A stretch of DNA of 64,000 nucleotides from Bradyrhizobium sp. CCGB01 (GCF_024199795.1 NZ_JANADK010000001.1:3906001-3970000), one strand, 5' to 3'; counted from the stretch's first letter, positions 18,062 through 25,481 are shown. Notes: generated by a model not told the origin, from the letters alone. A program made the numbers and translations.

Positions 18062-18493
18062 ATGCCGTGCGCGGAAACGATACGCGCGATCGTCGTGGCG
18101 ATATTTGTGTTGTTTGCCGCAGCCCCTGCCGCTCGGGCGCAGTCCTACTCTGCCAGCGGGCAAATCGGCTATCTGCACGAATGGGAGATAACGGGAAATC
18201 TCGCGAAAACCGTTACACGTCTAGGTGCAGAATATTCAGGGACGGTTACGCTGCGCCACGTCGGCTTGTGCAGCGTCAATGGCGTAGAGCAAAAGCAGGC
18301 GCGCATGCAGCTGAAAGTGTCGTCCGGGCGGCTGGAAGGCATGTTGATCAAGGACGAGGATCAATGCCGCATCGTGGCATCTGGATCATCAGGCTCGGGA
18401 CTGTTGATCTGCGGCAGCGCACAAGGCGTTCCGATCAATCTTCTGATCGGCAAAGCGGTTGAGACCGAGGCGGCTGATCGCGCGCGACTTTAG
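18062..18493 (+). CDS. Exported hypothetical protein (143 aa)
   Basis: A 143-residue protein with a signal peptide (cleavage near ARAQ, residue about 28). The mature part starts SYSASGQIGYLHEWEITGNL and contains three Cys (GLCSVNG, DQCRIVA, LLICGSA) that could form a disulfide. It begins 2 bp after the SUMF1-fold gene, so it is almost surely co-translated and may be a partner of that protein. No family recognised. Confidence 0.7.
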   Translation: MPCAETIRAIVVAIFVLFAAAPAARAQSYSASGQIGYLHEWEITGNLAKTVTRLGAEYSGTVTLRHVGLCSVNGVEQKQARMQLKVSSGRLEGMLIKDEDQCRIVASGSSGSGLLICGSAQGVPINLLIGKAVETEAADRARL

Positions 18494-18856
18494 AGCGCCG
18501 CGATTCCGAAGTGCTGCTTGCGCGCCGCGCGACGGTCCGCGACTACTATGATGCCGGCGCCGCGACGACACACACCCGCACCTGTGGCCGCGACTGGCTT
18601 GGCTGCTCCGCCTCATCCGCAAGCTCGATTAGAGAGGCGCAGCACGACTCTCGGAGGCAAGAGCTTTAGGTGGTCCTTCCCAAATGTACCGTTTGGAGTC
18701 GCAGGCTGTTCTTGAGTTTGGGGCCAGGCTGCGATGGGAGTGCCGTTGGGCGAGAACCGCTCCGGCGAAGGCACGCCGGATGATTGCTGTCGTGATCGCA
18801 TTCACCCCCTTACGAAGAAGTATGAATGATGGCAGCCCCGACGACATGGCATTCTC
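18494..18856. other. Intergenic stretch, no gene seen
   Basis: About 360 bp between convergent genes. Open frames here lack ribosome sites and recognisable sequence. Nothing else is evident. Confidence 0.5.
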
Positions 18857-19090
18857 TCAGTGCGGCCTGCCGAGCACGAATGCGAACGGCAGAACGAAAA
18901 TCTCGTCCCCAGCCTCATCGCTGACATGCAGGGCCCACTGACGCCAATCTTCCAGGTTGGCAGCTACGACGAAGGATCGCACCCTGCGGGTGGCCTCCTC
19001 GCACGCCTCGATCAGGTCGGATACGAATGTACCGCGACGATCCATCAGTACTCCCTTAGCATTCGAGCAATGGAAATAGACCTGAGTCAT
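18857..19090 (-). CDS. DUF6894-like small protein
   Basis: A 77-residue protein: MTQVYFHCSNAKGVLMDRRG at the start, then DLIEACEEATRRVRSFV and WALHVSDEAGDEIFVLPFAF. This is the pattern of short rhizobial proteins (DUF6894 type: a YFH start, an N-terminal phrase on a residue ending in DxxG, an EA...A helix, and a final strand with V.DE.G..I..LPF). The ATG at 19090 follows CCAAGGAGGCGTAC. Function unknown. Confidence 0.72.
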   Translation of the reverse strand: MTQVYFHCSNAKGVLMDRRGTFVSDLIEACEEATRRVRSFVVAANLEDWRQWALHVSDEAGDEIFVLPFAFVLGRPH

Positions 19091-19552
19091 GTACGCCTCC
19101 TTGGAACATCCGGGTGGGCAAGCCCGACCCTGCATGCCGGAGTCATACTAGGCCGCAAGACGGATTGTCCGTGATCCTCCGCACATGGTGCGGTTTGGTG
19201 GCCCCGCGCGCCGTGATCGGGCGCACCACGCATCCACGGACAAGGCATGGATCCAACGCCAGCGTCAGGGCGATGGCGGGCGTCAGCCGTGCCTGCTCGG
19301 TCAGCAGCCGAAACCGCCGCGGCAGCTGTCTATCGTACCTGCATTCGGTCGGGCTCGGCTCGCCCCGCCGCCGCTGGAAGCGGGCGCACCGCCGGTAGAG
19401 ATAGAAACAGAACGCGGCATCGTCTTGCAGTGCTTGCAAATGCGATACAGGGAAGGAGGCCCGGAAGCCTGTCTATTGATCGTGGCGGGGCTGGATTGCC
19501 CCGCCTTTGCCCCACGGGGGGCCGTATGAGCATTCTATATTGATCGGCTAGT
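19091..19552. other. Intergenic stretch with a strong stem-loop
   Basis: No convincing gene. A perfect 8-bp GC stem (GGCGGGGC / GCCCCGCC, 19484-19505, 6-nt loop) followed by TTT on the plus strand could be a weak terminator. The open frames on both strands look like decayed or non-coding sequence. Confidence 0.45.
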
Positions 19553-19696
19553 CTAGGTCGGCATCCCGCGGCCATAAATGGAACCCACTGCCACTTCTGA
19601 GTGATGCAGCGGTGGCTTCAGGGTGGTTATGAACGCCACAAAGCACAGCGCTCCGATCGCGAAGATGATAAGACTAAAGATGTGGTTCAGGTTCAT
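19553..19696 (-). CDS. Small single-pass membrane protein (47 aa)
   Basis: The peptide starts MNLNHIFSLIIFAIGALCFV and ends SEVAVGSIYGRGMPT. Residues about 6-25 form one clear membrane helix followed by a short hydrophilic tail. The ATG is preceded by GCGAGGAACACAG. The composition (hydrophobic helix, clean start, clean stop) argues for a real gene; no family recognised. Confidence 0.6.
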   Translation of the reverse strand: MNLNHIFSLIIFAIGALCFVAFITTLKPPLHHSEVAVGSIYGRGMPT

Positions 19697-20090
19697 CTGT
19701 GTTCCTCGCCGCCGTTTCGTTTTGGGGCCGCATCATGCAGCCATGAGCCAGACGATGAAGAGATCGACCCGAATCTTCCGTGACGGCGCTCACAATGTAG
19801 AGAATTGCCTCCTCGGCCTGCCCCTGAGTTACGCAGCGGCATTTTCCTAGCTATCTTCGCGATGGTGGCGCGGCTGCATGCCGTGGCGGACTGAATAGCG
19901 TCGTACGACATTCTTGGCCGTCAGCATGCGGGAAATGCCGTGTTGCGCTCGACATCGGCGGCCCTCTGCCTTGGTCTTGGCCTACCCTTGCGCCTACTGG
20001 CGGCGGCGGTCTTCGTTACGTGCGATGGCCGCGAGCATGTCGAGCAGAATTCCGTTATGGCATCGAACACGCGGGCTGCGAGCGCCGCCC
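19697..20090. other. Upstream region of the first peptide gene
   Basis: No gene is supported. The last 60 bp before the CRP-like site resemble the upstream regions at 21027 and 22300 (CGCAGCCAAGGCTGAC-type sequence), suggesting that peptide units were copied together with their regulatory DNA. Confidence 0.4.
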
Positions 20091-20132
20091 GTGATTTCCG
20101 TCACAGATGGAAAAGACACCCTCCAGTATGGT
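20091..20132 (+). promoter_or_regulatory. CRP-like class II promoter of peptide gene 1
   Basis: GTGA-TTTCCG-TCACA (20091-20105) is followed by TATGGT at 20127-20132. The centre of the site is about 41.5 bp from the start predicted by that -10, the geometry of class II CRP-activated promoters. Confidence 0.55.
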
Positions 20133-20176
20133 TCGAGCCACATGTTGTTCATTGCAACCCCCCAAGGAGGGAAATC

Positions 20177-20419
20177 ATGAGTGGAATGCGTGAACTGATC
20201 GATACGGAACTCGACGCCGTGAGCGGAGGACATCACGGGCGTCATCATGGGCATCATGGACATCATGGGCATCACGGGCTCTTCAGCTTCGGCAATTTCG
20301 GTAATTTCGGCAATATCGTCATAGAGCAGAATATTGCTGTGCAGATCGGCATAGCTATCGGCAATAACGCCAGCGTCACACAGCAGCTCGGCCAGCTGAA
20401 CTTCAGCTCCATCCACTAA
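20177..20419 (+). CDS. Double-glycine leader peptide 1, His/Gly-rich core
   Basis: An 80-residue precursor. The 18-residue leader MSGMRELIDTELDAVSGG has the ELxxxELDxVSGG pattern cut by C39 peptidases after GG. The 62-residue core begins with a HHG-repeat (HHGRHHGHHGHHGHHG), then FGNFGNFGNIVIEQNIAVQI and GNNASVTQQ, and ends NFSSIH. The ATG has AAGGAGGGAAATC upstream. The end SSI and the Q/N-rich middle are shared with the seven other peptides. The His repeat is coded by a 9-bp DNA repeat and may bind metal ions. Export by the transporter at 25.6-32 kb is inferred. Confidence 0.85.
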   Translation: MSGMRELIDTELDAVSGGHHGRHHGHHGHHGHHGLFSFGNFGNFGNIVIEQNIAVQIGIAIGNNASVTQQLGQLNFSSIH

Positions 20420-20444
20420 ATTGCGATGCCCGAACACTCCTTGC

Positions 20445-20463
20445 CCGCTCCCGAAGGGGGCGG
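20445..20463 (+). terminator. Hairpin after peptide gene 1
   Basis: CCGCTCCC-GAA-GGGGGCGG forms an 8-bp stem (one G-T pair) with a 3-nt loop, 26 bp after the stop. There is no T-tract, so termination is uncertain. Confidence 0.4.
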
Positions 20464-21072
20464 AGACGAATTCAATCGAGAATTCTCTTGGACACGGGCA
20501 CCGTCGCTCAACGCGCTCGGGAAGGCTCTCGACACGGTGTCGATGCCCAACGAGCGTACCTGTTGCTCATCTCCACCGCGCGGAAGTTCGTGTGCATTCC
20601 GATCGCCTGACCGCCCAAGCCAGCGTCGGATAGCCATTCGTACGACACAATGATCACTTGCTTCGTTCGCTGGCGGAGGGCCGGCGAGCGGGGCCATATC
20701 ATGGACGCGCTTGCAGGAGTCATGCGGTCGTTGATGCCAACGGCCTGCCGATCCGGCTCGCGGCGACGCCTGCGAGCGTCGGCTTGTCGGGAAGCTCCTG
20801 TCTCGCCTCAGCGTTGGGTCAATAGCCCTTACCTCTACCGAACTCGCAATGTTGTTGAACGCACCCAACTCGCGTTCGTTCAGCTTGCGCCAAACAGGCT
20901 TTGGCTCCGCGCTTAATCCTTACACGTGTGCCTGAGGCAGCCGGAGTCGTTTGAGGCATGCGAGAGTCCATGCCGCATGAATCAGAAGGGACGTGGGAGA
21001 AAAAGTCGCGCATGGCGTGGAGTCAGCGGGGCGTCATATCGTAGCCAAAGCTGACTGCCGTTGCGAGGCGCC
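20464..21072. other. Spacer between peptide genes 1 and 2
   Basis: About 600 bp without a supported gene. It begins with a degenerate copy of the trailing repeat, includes a 29-bp repeat (20528-20556) also found at 25570-25598, and its last 230 bp are related to the spacer upstream of peptide gene 3. Confidence 0.45.
20528..20556. repeat. 29-bp repeat, copy A
   Basis: CTCGACACGGTGTCGATGCC followed by CAACGAGCG is identical to 25570-25598. It contains the palindrome CGACAC-G-GTGTCG. The two copies frame the peptide array, one near its start and one at its end beside the transporter gene. Confidence 0.7.
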
Positions 21073-21115
21073 CGTGATTTCTGTCACAGATCGAAAAACC
21101 ATCCTCCAGTATCAA
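21073..21115 (+). promoter_or_regulatory. CRP-like class II promoter of peptide gene 2
   Basis: CGTGA-TTTCTG-TCACA (21073-21088) is followed by TATCAA at 21110-21115, the same spacing as in the other peptide promoters. Confidence 0.58.
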
Positions 21116-21185
21116 TACGCGTAGTGAGGCACCGGCTTGCTTTGAGCCAGATGTGTTGTTCACCCGAACCCCTGAGGAGGGAATC

Positions 21186-21401
21186 ATGAGTGAAGTGCGC
21201 GAACTGATCGATATGGAACTCGACGCCGTGTCTGGTGGGGGGCTCTTCGACGTGAGCAACTTGTCCGGCAATATCGTCGTACAGCCGCAGATTGCTACGC
21301 AGGTTGGTGTTGCCGTCGGCGGCTTCAGTGTCTTCGGCAATGGCGGTAGCGCAAACCTCACGCAGCTGCTCGCTCAGGCGAATGTCAGCTCGATCGGCTA
21401 A
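21186..21401 (+). CDS. Double-glycine leader peptide 2
   Basis: A 71-residue precursor with leader MSEVRELIDMELDAVSGG (18 residues) and a 53-residue core, GLFDVSNLSGNIVVQPQIAT then QVGVAVGGFSVFGNGGSANL and TQLLAQANVSSIG. The core lacks Cys and is rich in Gly, Ala, Asn and Gln. A GAGGAGGGAATC ribosome site precedes the ATG. It is intermediate between peptide 1 (leader, SGG) and peptides 3-8 (core). It is a single-gene unit with its own promoter and hairpin. Confidence 0.87.
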   Translation: MSEVRELIDMELDAVSGGGLFDVSNLSGNIVVQPQIATQVGVAVGGFSVFGNGGSANLTQLLAQANVSSIG

Positions 21402-21411
21402 GTCGTAGATG

Positions 21412-21448
21412 CCCGCGCACTCCTTGGCTGCTCCCGGGAGTGTGCGGG
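21412..21448 (+). terminator. Conserved hairpin after peptide gene 2
   Basis: CCCGCGCACTCC and GGAGTGTGCGGG form a long stem with one G-T pair and an inner loop of about 13 nt. The same hairpin, with perfect pairing, follows peptide genes 5 and 8. There is no T-tract. Confidence 0.55.
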
Positions 21449-22342
21449 TACACCTCAATCAGGTAACCGTGCCCGTTGCAAGGCGTTCCGCCATCGGCTG
21501 AACGCCGTTGCGGCTACCAGGGTCGATCAATCGCGCAACGCAAGCCGGACACATCCGCTGCCAGGTCTCATGACCAGCCGATCCGGGAATGGCTTCAGCC
21601 AGCGTTTGAGCTCGTCTCTCCATTCCACCATGGTCAGCCCTCCAAGTTCCGACGATCCATGAATCATTGAAAAATCGATTCGGGAATCCTTTCGCGATCG
21701 CCAACCAACAATCTGCCAAAGTATTGTTAGGCCGTGAGCTCATCAAGCCGGTGGCTCGGCGTACCGAAATCGATGTCCGTCTTGCTCCTAAAGCGACGCG
21801 GTTGCTGCGCGGCCGCGAAATGGCGCAGCGGGCGGCGGCGACAGCAATGTACGATACGACGTGAACCGCCCCATCCGATAATTTCGCTCAAATTGTTCGC
21901 GCTAGCCTGCAAGGATCACGACCTCCACAGGTCGATGTCCCGCATTTGCTGTCACAACTAAGCAGGTACTGCTGCGGTTGACACGCCGCCGATTGGCTCG
22001 GAGAACTCGCCATCAGGAATGGCGCCTGGGCCAACATCCCTGCGAAAGTCGTCCATGCATCTACTGAACCCGCAATATCGTTGAACGCGTCTTCAACGGG
22101 ATCCACCAATGTCGTCGGGCGCGCAACGCGCTACGACAATCCAGCGGTCAACTGCCTCGCATACGTTCAGCTCGCGTCAGATGAGCGTCGGCTCCGCACC
22201 AATGCGTCTGCACCTCCGGATGATAGAGGAGCAGAAGCGCCGTGGGAGCAAAGGTCGCGCGCCAAATTCAGCGCAAATCCAGCGGGTGATAAATCCGACG
22301 GGTGATATCGCAGCCAAGGCTGACGAGCACTGTGGAGCGTGC
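21449..22342. other. Spacer between peptide genes 2 and 3
   Basis: About 890 bp. No gene is supported; open frames on both strands have no ribosome site or known family. The part after 22177 belongs to the 1-kb duplication. Confidence 0.45.
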
Positions 22343-22384
22343 GTGATTCGTCTCACAGATAGAAGAGCCACCCTCCGGTAAGAA
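22343..22384 (+). promoter_or_regulatory. CRP-like class II promoter of peptide genes 3-5
   Basis: GTGA-TTCGTC-TCACA (22343-22357) is followed by TAAGAA at 22379-22384 at the same distance as in the other units. Confidence 0.55.
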
Positions 22385-22453
22385 CACGGGCAGTGAGGCG
22401 CTGGTTTGGTTTGAGCCAGGTGCCGTTCACAGCAACCACTGATGAGGGAAGTC

Positions 22454-22666
22454 ATGATTGAAGCGTGTGAACTGATCGACATGGAACTCGATGCCGTGTG
22501 TGGCGGGTTCTTCGACCTGAGCAATCTGTCCAACAACATCGTCGCTCAGGCGAACAATGCGACGCAGGTTGGTGTGGCTCAGGGCGGCTCCAGCGTCTTC
22601 GGTGCTGGTGGTGCCGCTGCCGTCACGCAGCTGCTCGCGCAGTCGAACACCAGCTCGATCGGCTAA
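22454..22666 (+). CDS. Double-glycine leader peptide 3
   Basis: A 70-residue precursor: leader MIEACELIDMELDAVCGG and a 52-residue core beginning FFDLSNLSNNIVAQANNATQ, continuing VGVAQGGSSVFGAGGAAAVT and ending QLLAQSNTSSIG. The start at 22454 is chosen because GAGGGAAGTC precedes it, as in all paralogues; an in-frame ATG at 22442 is that ribosome site itself. The leader has Cys at residues 5 and 16, the core none. It is the first gene of a triplet. Confidence 0.87.
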   Translation: MIEACELIDMELDAVCGGFFDLSNLSNNIVAQANNATQVGVAQGGSSVFGAGGAAAVTQLLAQSNTSSIG

Positions 22667-22692
22667 GTCACAAATATCTGAGGAGGGAAGTC

Positions 22693-22905
22693 ATGATTGA
22701 AGCGTGTGAACTGATCGACATGGAACTCGATGCCGTGTGTGGCGGGTTCTTCGACCTGAGCAATCTGTCCAACAACATCGTCGCTCAGGCGAACAATGCG
22801 ACGCAGGTTGGTGTGGCTCAGGGTGGCTCCAGCGTCTTCGGTGTCGGTGGTGCCGCGGCCGTCACGCAGCTGCTCGCGCAGTCGAACACCAGCTCGATCG
22901 GCTAA
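22693..22905 (+). CDS. Double-glycine leader peptide 4
   Basis: 70 residues, identical to peptide 3 except SVFGVGG for SVFGAGG in the core. It lies 26 bp after peptide gene 3, with GAGGAGGGAAGTC before the ATG. The 239-bp period and near-identity show recent tandem duplication. Confidence 0.87.
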   Translation: MIEACELIDMELDAVCGGFFDLSNLSNNIVAQANNATQVGVAQGGSSVFGVGGAAAVTQLLAQSNTSSIG

Positions 22906-22931
22906 GCAACGAAAACCCAAGGAGAGAAGTC

Positions 22932-23144
22932 ATGATTGAAGCGTGTGAACTGATCGATATGGAGCTCGATGCCGTGTGTGGCGGGTTCTTCGACCTGAGC
23001 AATCTGTCCAACAACATCGTCGCGCAAGCGAACACTGCGACGCAGGTTGGTGTGGCTCAGGGCGGCTCCAGCGTCTTCGGCGCCGGTGGTGCCGCGGCCG
23101 TCACGCAGCTGCTCGCGCAGTCGAACTCCAGCTCGATCGGCTAA
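22932..23144 (+). CDS. Double-glycine leader peptide 5
   Basis: 70 residues with the same leader as peptides 3 and 4. The core has QANTATQ in place of QANNATQ and ends QSNSSSIG. The ribosome site is AGGAGAGAAGTC. It is the last gene of the first triplet and is followed by the conserved hairpin at 23155. Confidence 0.87.
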   Translation: MIEACELIDMELDAVCGGFFDLSNLSNNIVAQANTATQVGVAQGGSSVFGAGGAAAVTQLLAQSNSSSIG

Positions 23145-23154
23145 GTCAGCGATG

Positions 23155-23191
23155 CCCGCACACTCCCTGGCGGCTCCCGGGAGTGTGCGGG
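23155..23191 (+). terminator. Conserved hairpin after peptide gene 5
   Basis: A perfect 13-bp stem CCCGCACACTCCC / GGGAGTGTGCGGG with an 11-nt loop, 10 bp after the stop of the triplet. It lacks a T-tract, so it may protect or attenuate the transcript rather than end it. Confidence 0.6.
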
Positions 23192-23215
23192 TACTCATCT
23201 CAACCGAGAAGTCTC

Positions 23216-23440
23216 ATGGACACAAGCACCCCTGACAACGCGAGCGTTGGATCTGGCAGAGCTGCAAGATGCGCAGTTTGTGATGGCAAGTTTGGACTCG
23301 TCCGGCACTACTCGTGGCGAACCCCTCTCTGTTCCAAGAAGTGCGTCGATCGCTGCAGAGCTCGCCGGGCAAGTGATGGCAGTTGGCTATCCTGGCTGAT
23401 CGCTTTGGACCAGGTGCCGGAGAACCGAGCGAGGGCTTGA
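23216..23440 (+). CDS. Small zinc-ribbon-like protein (74 aa)
   Basis: A 74-residue protein beginning MDTSTPDNASVGSGRAARCA. It has CAVCDGKFGLVRHYSWRTPL then CSKKCVDR, a CxxC...CxxxC pair that could bind zinc, followed by a basic helix RARRASDGSWLSWL. I recall similar short proteins in Bradyrhizobium; function unknown. Its TGA overlaps the ATG of the next gene by one base. The start lies inside the trailing repeat, and degenerate versions of that start occur at 14671 and 20488. Confidence 0.6.
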   Translation: MDTSTPDNASVGSGRAARCAVCDGKFGLVRHYSWRTPLCSKKCVDRCRARRASDGSWLSWLIALDQVPENRARA

Positions 23441-23646
23441 TGACGTCCCAGATTTCACAACGAGGCAAGGAATACTTAATAGTAGCGCAGAGCTTGCTCC
23501 GCGCTGTCCAAACTATGACCGACCGAGCGATTGCGGGCCAGCTCAAGGCTCTCGCCGACGACTACGAGCGGCGAGCCGAGAAGGCGTCGCATGCTGCTGC
23601 GGACAGAGCAACTGCGCGACCGGCCGCCGGTGCTGAACGCGAGTGA
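23440..23646 (+). CDS. Small helical protein (68 aa), unknown
   Basis: A 68-residue protein starting MTSQISQRGKEYLIVAQSLL, with RAVQTMTDRAIAGQLKALAD and DYERRAEKASHAAADR. The amphipathic, Ala/Arg/Glu-rich helix pattern is like short rhizobial proteins of unknown role. Translation is coupled to the zinc-ribbon-like gene. Confidence 0.55.
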   Translation: MTSQISQRGKEYLIVAQSLLRAVQTMTDRAIAGQLKALADDYERRAEKASHAAADRATARPAAGAERE

Positions 23647-24299
23647 CGTACATGGCCTGATGGACATGTTCGCAGCCACTTTGCGGAAGAAATGTTGGGA
23701 CCGAGGCCTTAAGTCGCGATAGTTTTCCGGACCCAAGACCGCTCGGGTGAGCCTTGGCCGGCAGCGCGCTTGGCAAATCCGAGTCTGATTACGACCCTGG
23801 CCTTTAGGTGCGGCATAAAAGCCAGCGGAGTCGCGCCGCAACGGCAGCGGGGAGAGCATGCAAGGCGATGGACCTATCCAGGTTGATCGCTACTTGTGGA
23901 AAGCAGCTCCGTTCCGTGCCCTGTACCTGCCTCAAAACCGGCGATGTTCCCAATCGGGAATAGTCGGATGATGCCGACGACCGGTGTGAGGATTCTCTCC
24001 GTGACCTGAAACGAGAACCCACGGTTCTCACGCTCTCGGTTTCTATCGGCCGCATGCGGCGCTGGACGCGATCGCCGACGCGCCGCTCATGTGTGACCTG
24101 AGTTGCAAGCCTGGAGCAGGCGTTAACGCCGTCACGATTGCCAGCCTCGGGAGCTTGGTGCTGCCCGCCCTCAGCCATCCCGACCCAGCTGACCGGTTTC
24201 ACGAGCCCACCTGGACCAGCCGCGACACCAGCCGCATGCCTTCATCGGTCTGAGCGAGCACCCCGACCGTGAGCACGACGTACTCGAGAACAGGAGCGA
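23647..24299. other. Decayed spacer between the two peptide triplets
   Basis: About 650 bp with no supported gene. Frames on both strands are open in places but have no ribosome sites or recognisable families. Confidence 0.45.
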
Positions 24300-24469
24300 C
24301 GCTCGAAATGCTTCTTGCGAACCTCGGTGATGTGTCGCCCAAGGAGCTGGCGCGGGGGCGCGGCCTGTCAGTGGGGCATTTCTCGCAACGGCTTCCGGTG
24401 TGTGCCGGGAACGACGCCACAGCAGGCGGCTCATCGAGCGGTCCATCGCGCTATTCAAAGCAGCGTGAT
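24300..24469 (+). pseudogene. AraC-family HTH remnant
   Basis: One frame reads SPKELARGRGLSVGHFSQRL, the pattern of the first helix-turn-helix of AraC regulators (LARxxGLSxGHFSRAF). A second frame continues CVPGTTPQQ and a third reads RRLIERSIALFKAA before a stop, matching the next helices (G.TP..W...RR...A...L). The frame changes show at least two indels. The second HTH is missing. Moderately sure. Confidence 0.45.
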
Positions 24470-24679
24470 GGCCGGCCATCGCTTCCAGATGCGGCGGAGG
24501 AGTGCAGCTTCAGCTCAGATGAGCGTCGGCTCCGCACCAATGCGTCTGCACCTCCGGATGATAGAGGAGCAGAAGCGACGTGGGCGCAAAAGTCGCGCGC
24601 ACATTCAGCGCAAATCCAGCGGGTGATAAATCCGACGGGTGATATCGCAGCCAGGGCTGACGAGCACTGTGGAGCGTGC

Positions 24680-24721
24680 GTGATTCGTCTCACAGATAGG
24701 AGAGCCACTCTCCGGTAAGAA
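24680..24721 (+). promoter_or_regulatory. CRP-like class II promoter of peptide genes 6-8
   Basis: GTGA-TTCGTC-TCACA (24680-24694) with TAAGAA at 24716-24721. This is the duplicate of the site at 22343. Confidence 0.55.
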
Positions 24722-24790
24722 CACGGGCAGTGAGGCGCTGGTTTGGTTTGAGCCAGGTGCCGTTCACAGCAACCACTGATGAGGGAAGTC

Positions 24791-25003
24791 ATGATTGAAG
24801 CGTGTGAATTGATCGATATGGAACTCGATGCCGTGTGTGGCGGGTTCTTCGACCTGAGCAATCTGTCCAACAACATCGTCGCGCAGGCGAACAATGCGAC
24901 GCAGGTTGGTGTGGCTCAGGGCGGCTCCAGCGTCTTCGGTGCCGGTGGTGCCGCGGCCGCCACGCAGCTGCTCGCGCAGGCGAACACCAGCTCGATCGGC
25001 TAA
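24791..25003 (+). CDS. Double-glycine leader peptide 6
   Basis: 70 residues with leader MIEACELIDMELDAVCGG. The core differs from peptide 3 by AAAATQ for AAAVTQ and LAQANTSSIG for LAQSNTSSIG, so it shares the QAN ending with peptide 2. GAGGGAAGTC precedes the ATG. Confidence 0.87.
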   Translation: MIEACELIDMELDAVCGGFFDLSNLSNNIVAQANNATQVGVAQGGSSVFGAGGAAAATQLLAQANTSSIG

Positions 25004-25029
25004 GCCACAAACATCTGAGGAGGGAAGTC

Positions 25030-25242
25030 ATGATTGAAGCGTTTGAATTGATCGATATGGAACTCGATGCCGTGTGTGGCGGGTTCTTCGACCTGAGCAA
25101 TCTGTCCAACAACATCGTCGCGCAGGCGAACACTGCGACGCAGGTTGGTGTGGCTCAGGGTGGCTCCAGCGTCTTCGGTGCCGGTGGTGCCGCGGCCGTC
25201 ACGCAGCTGCTCGCGCAGTCGAACACCAGCTCGATCGGCTAA
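25030..25242 (+). CDS. Double-glycine leader peptide 7
   Basis: 70 residues. The leader has Phe at residue 5 (MIEAFELIDMELDAVCGG), showing that Cys5 is not required. The core is the QANTATQ...QSNTSSIG form. The ribosome site is GAGGAGGGAAGTC. Confidence 0.87.
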   Translation: MIEAFELIDMELDAVCGGFFDLSNLSNNIVAQANTATQVGVAQGGSSVFGAGGAAAVTQLLAQSNTSSIG

Positions 25243-25268
25243 GCAACGTATACCCAAGGAGAGAAGTC

Positions 25269-25481
25269 ATGATTGAAGCGTGTGAATTGATCGATATGGA
25301 ACTCGATGCCGTGTGTGGCGGGTTCTTCGACCTGAGCAATCTGTCCAACAACATCGTCGCGCAGGCGAACACTGCGACGCAGGTTGGTGTGGCTCAGGGC
25401 GGCTCCAGCGTCTTCGGTGCCGGTGGCGCCGCGGCCGTCACGCAGCTGCTCGCGCAGTCGAACACCAGCTCGATCGGCTAA
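25269..25481 (+). CDS. Double-glycine leader peptide 8
   Basis: 70 residues. The core is identical to that of peptide 7; the leader has the usual Cys5. It ends the second triplet and is convergent with the transporter operon, whose stop is 118 bp away. Confidence 0.87.
   Translation: MIEACELIDMELDAVCGGFFDLSNLSNNIVAQANTATQVGVAQGGSSVFGAGGAAAVTQLLAQSNTSSIG

Larger units (their letters stand above)
22177..23209. repeat. 1-kb segmental duplication, copy A
   Basis: This block contains a promoter, three peptide genes at a 239-bp period and the terminal hairpin. It is nearly identical to 24515-25546. The two copies differ by scattered single bases and a 1-bp indel upstream of the promoter. Confidence 0.85.

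Noticed and set aside
20421..20868. Open frames on both strands between peptide genes 1 and 2
   Set aside because: No ribosome site, no recognisable family, and overlap with repeats; probably decayed sequence.
22454..25481. Regular direct repeats that could suggest a CRISPR array
   Set aside because: The period is 239 bp, every unit is an intact ORF with its own ribosome site, and there are no short unique spacers or cas genes.
20177..25481. NHLP (nitrile hydratase-like leader) precursor peptides
   Set aside because: The leaders are only 18 residues long and of the classical double-glycine type; no nitrile hydratase alpha-like leader is present, although the transporter genes are of the NHLP class.
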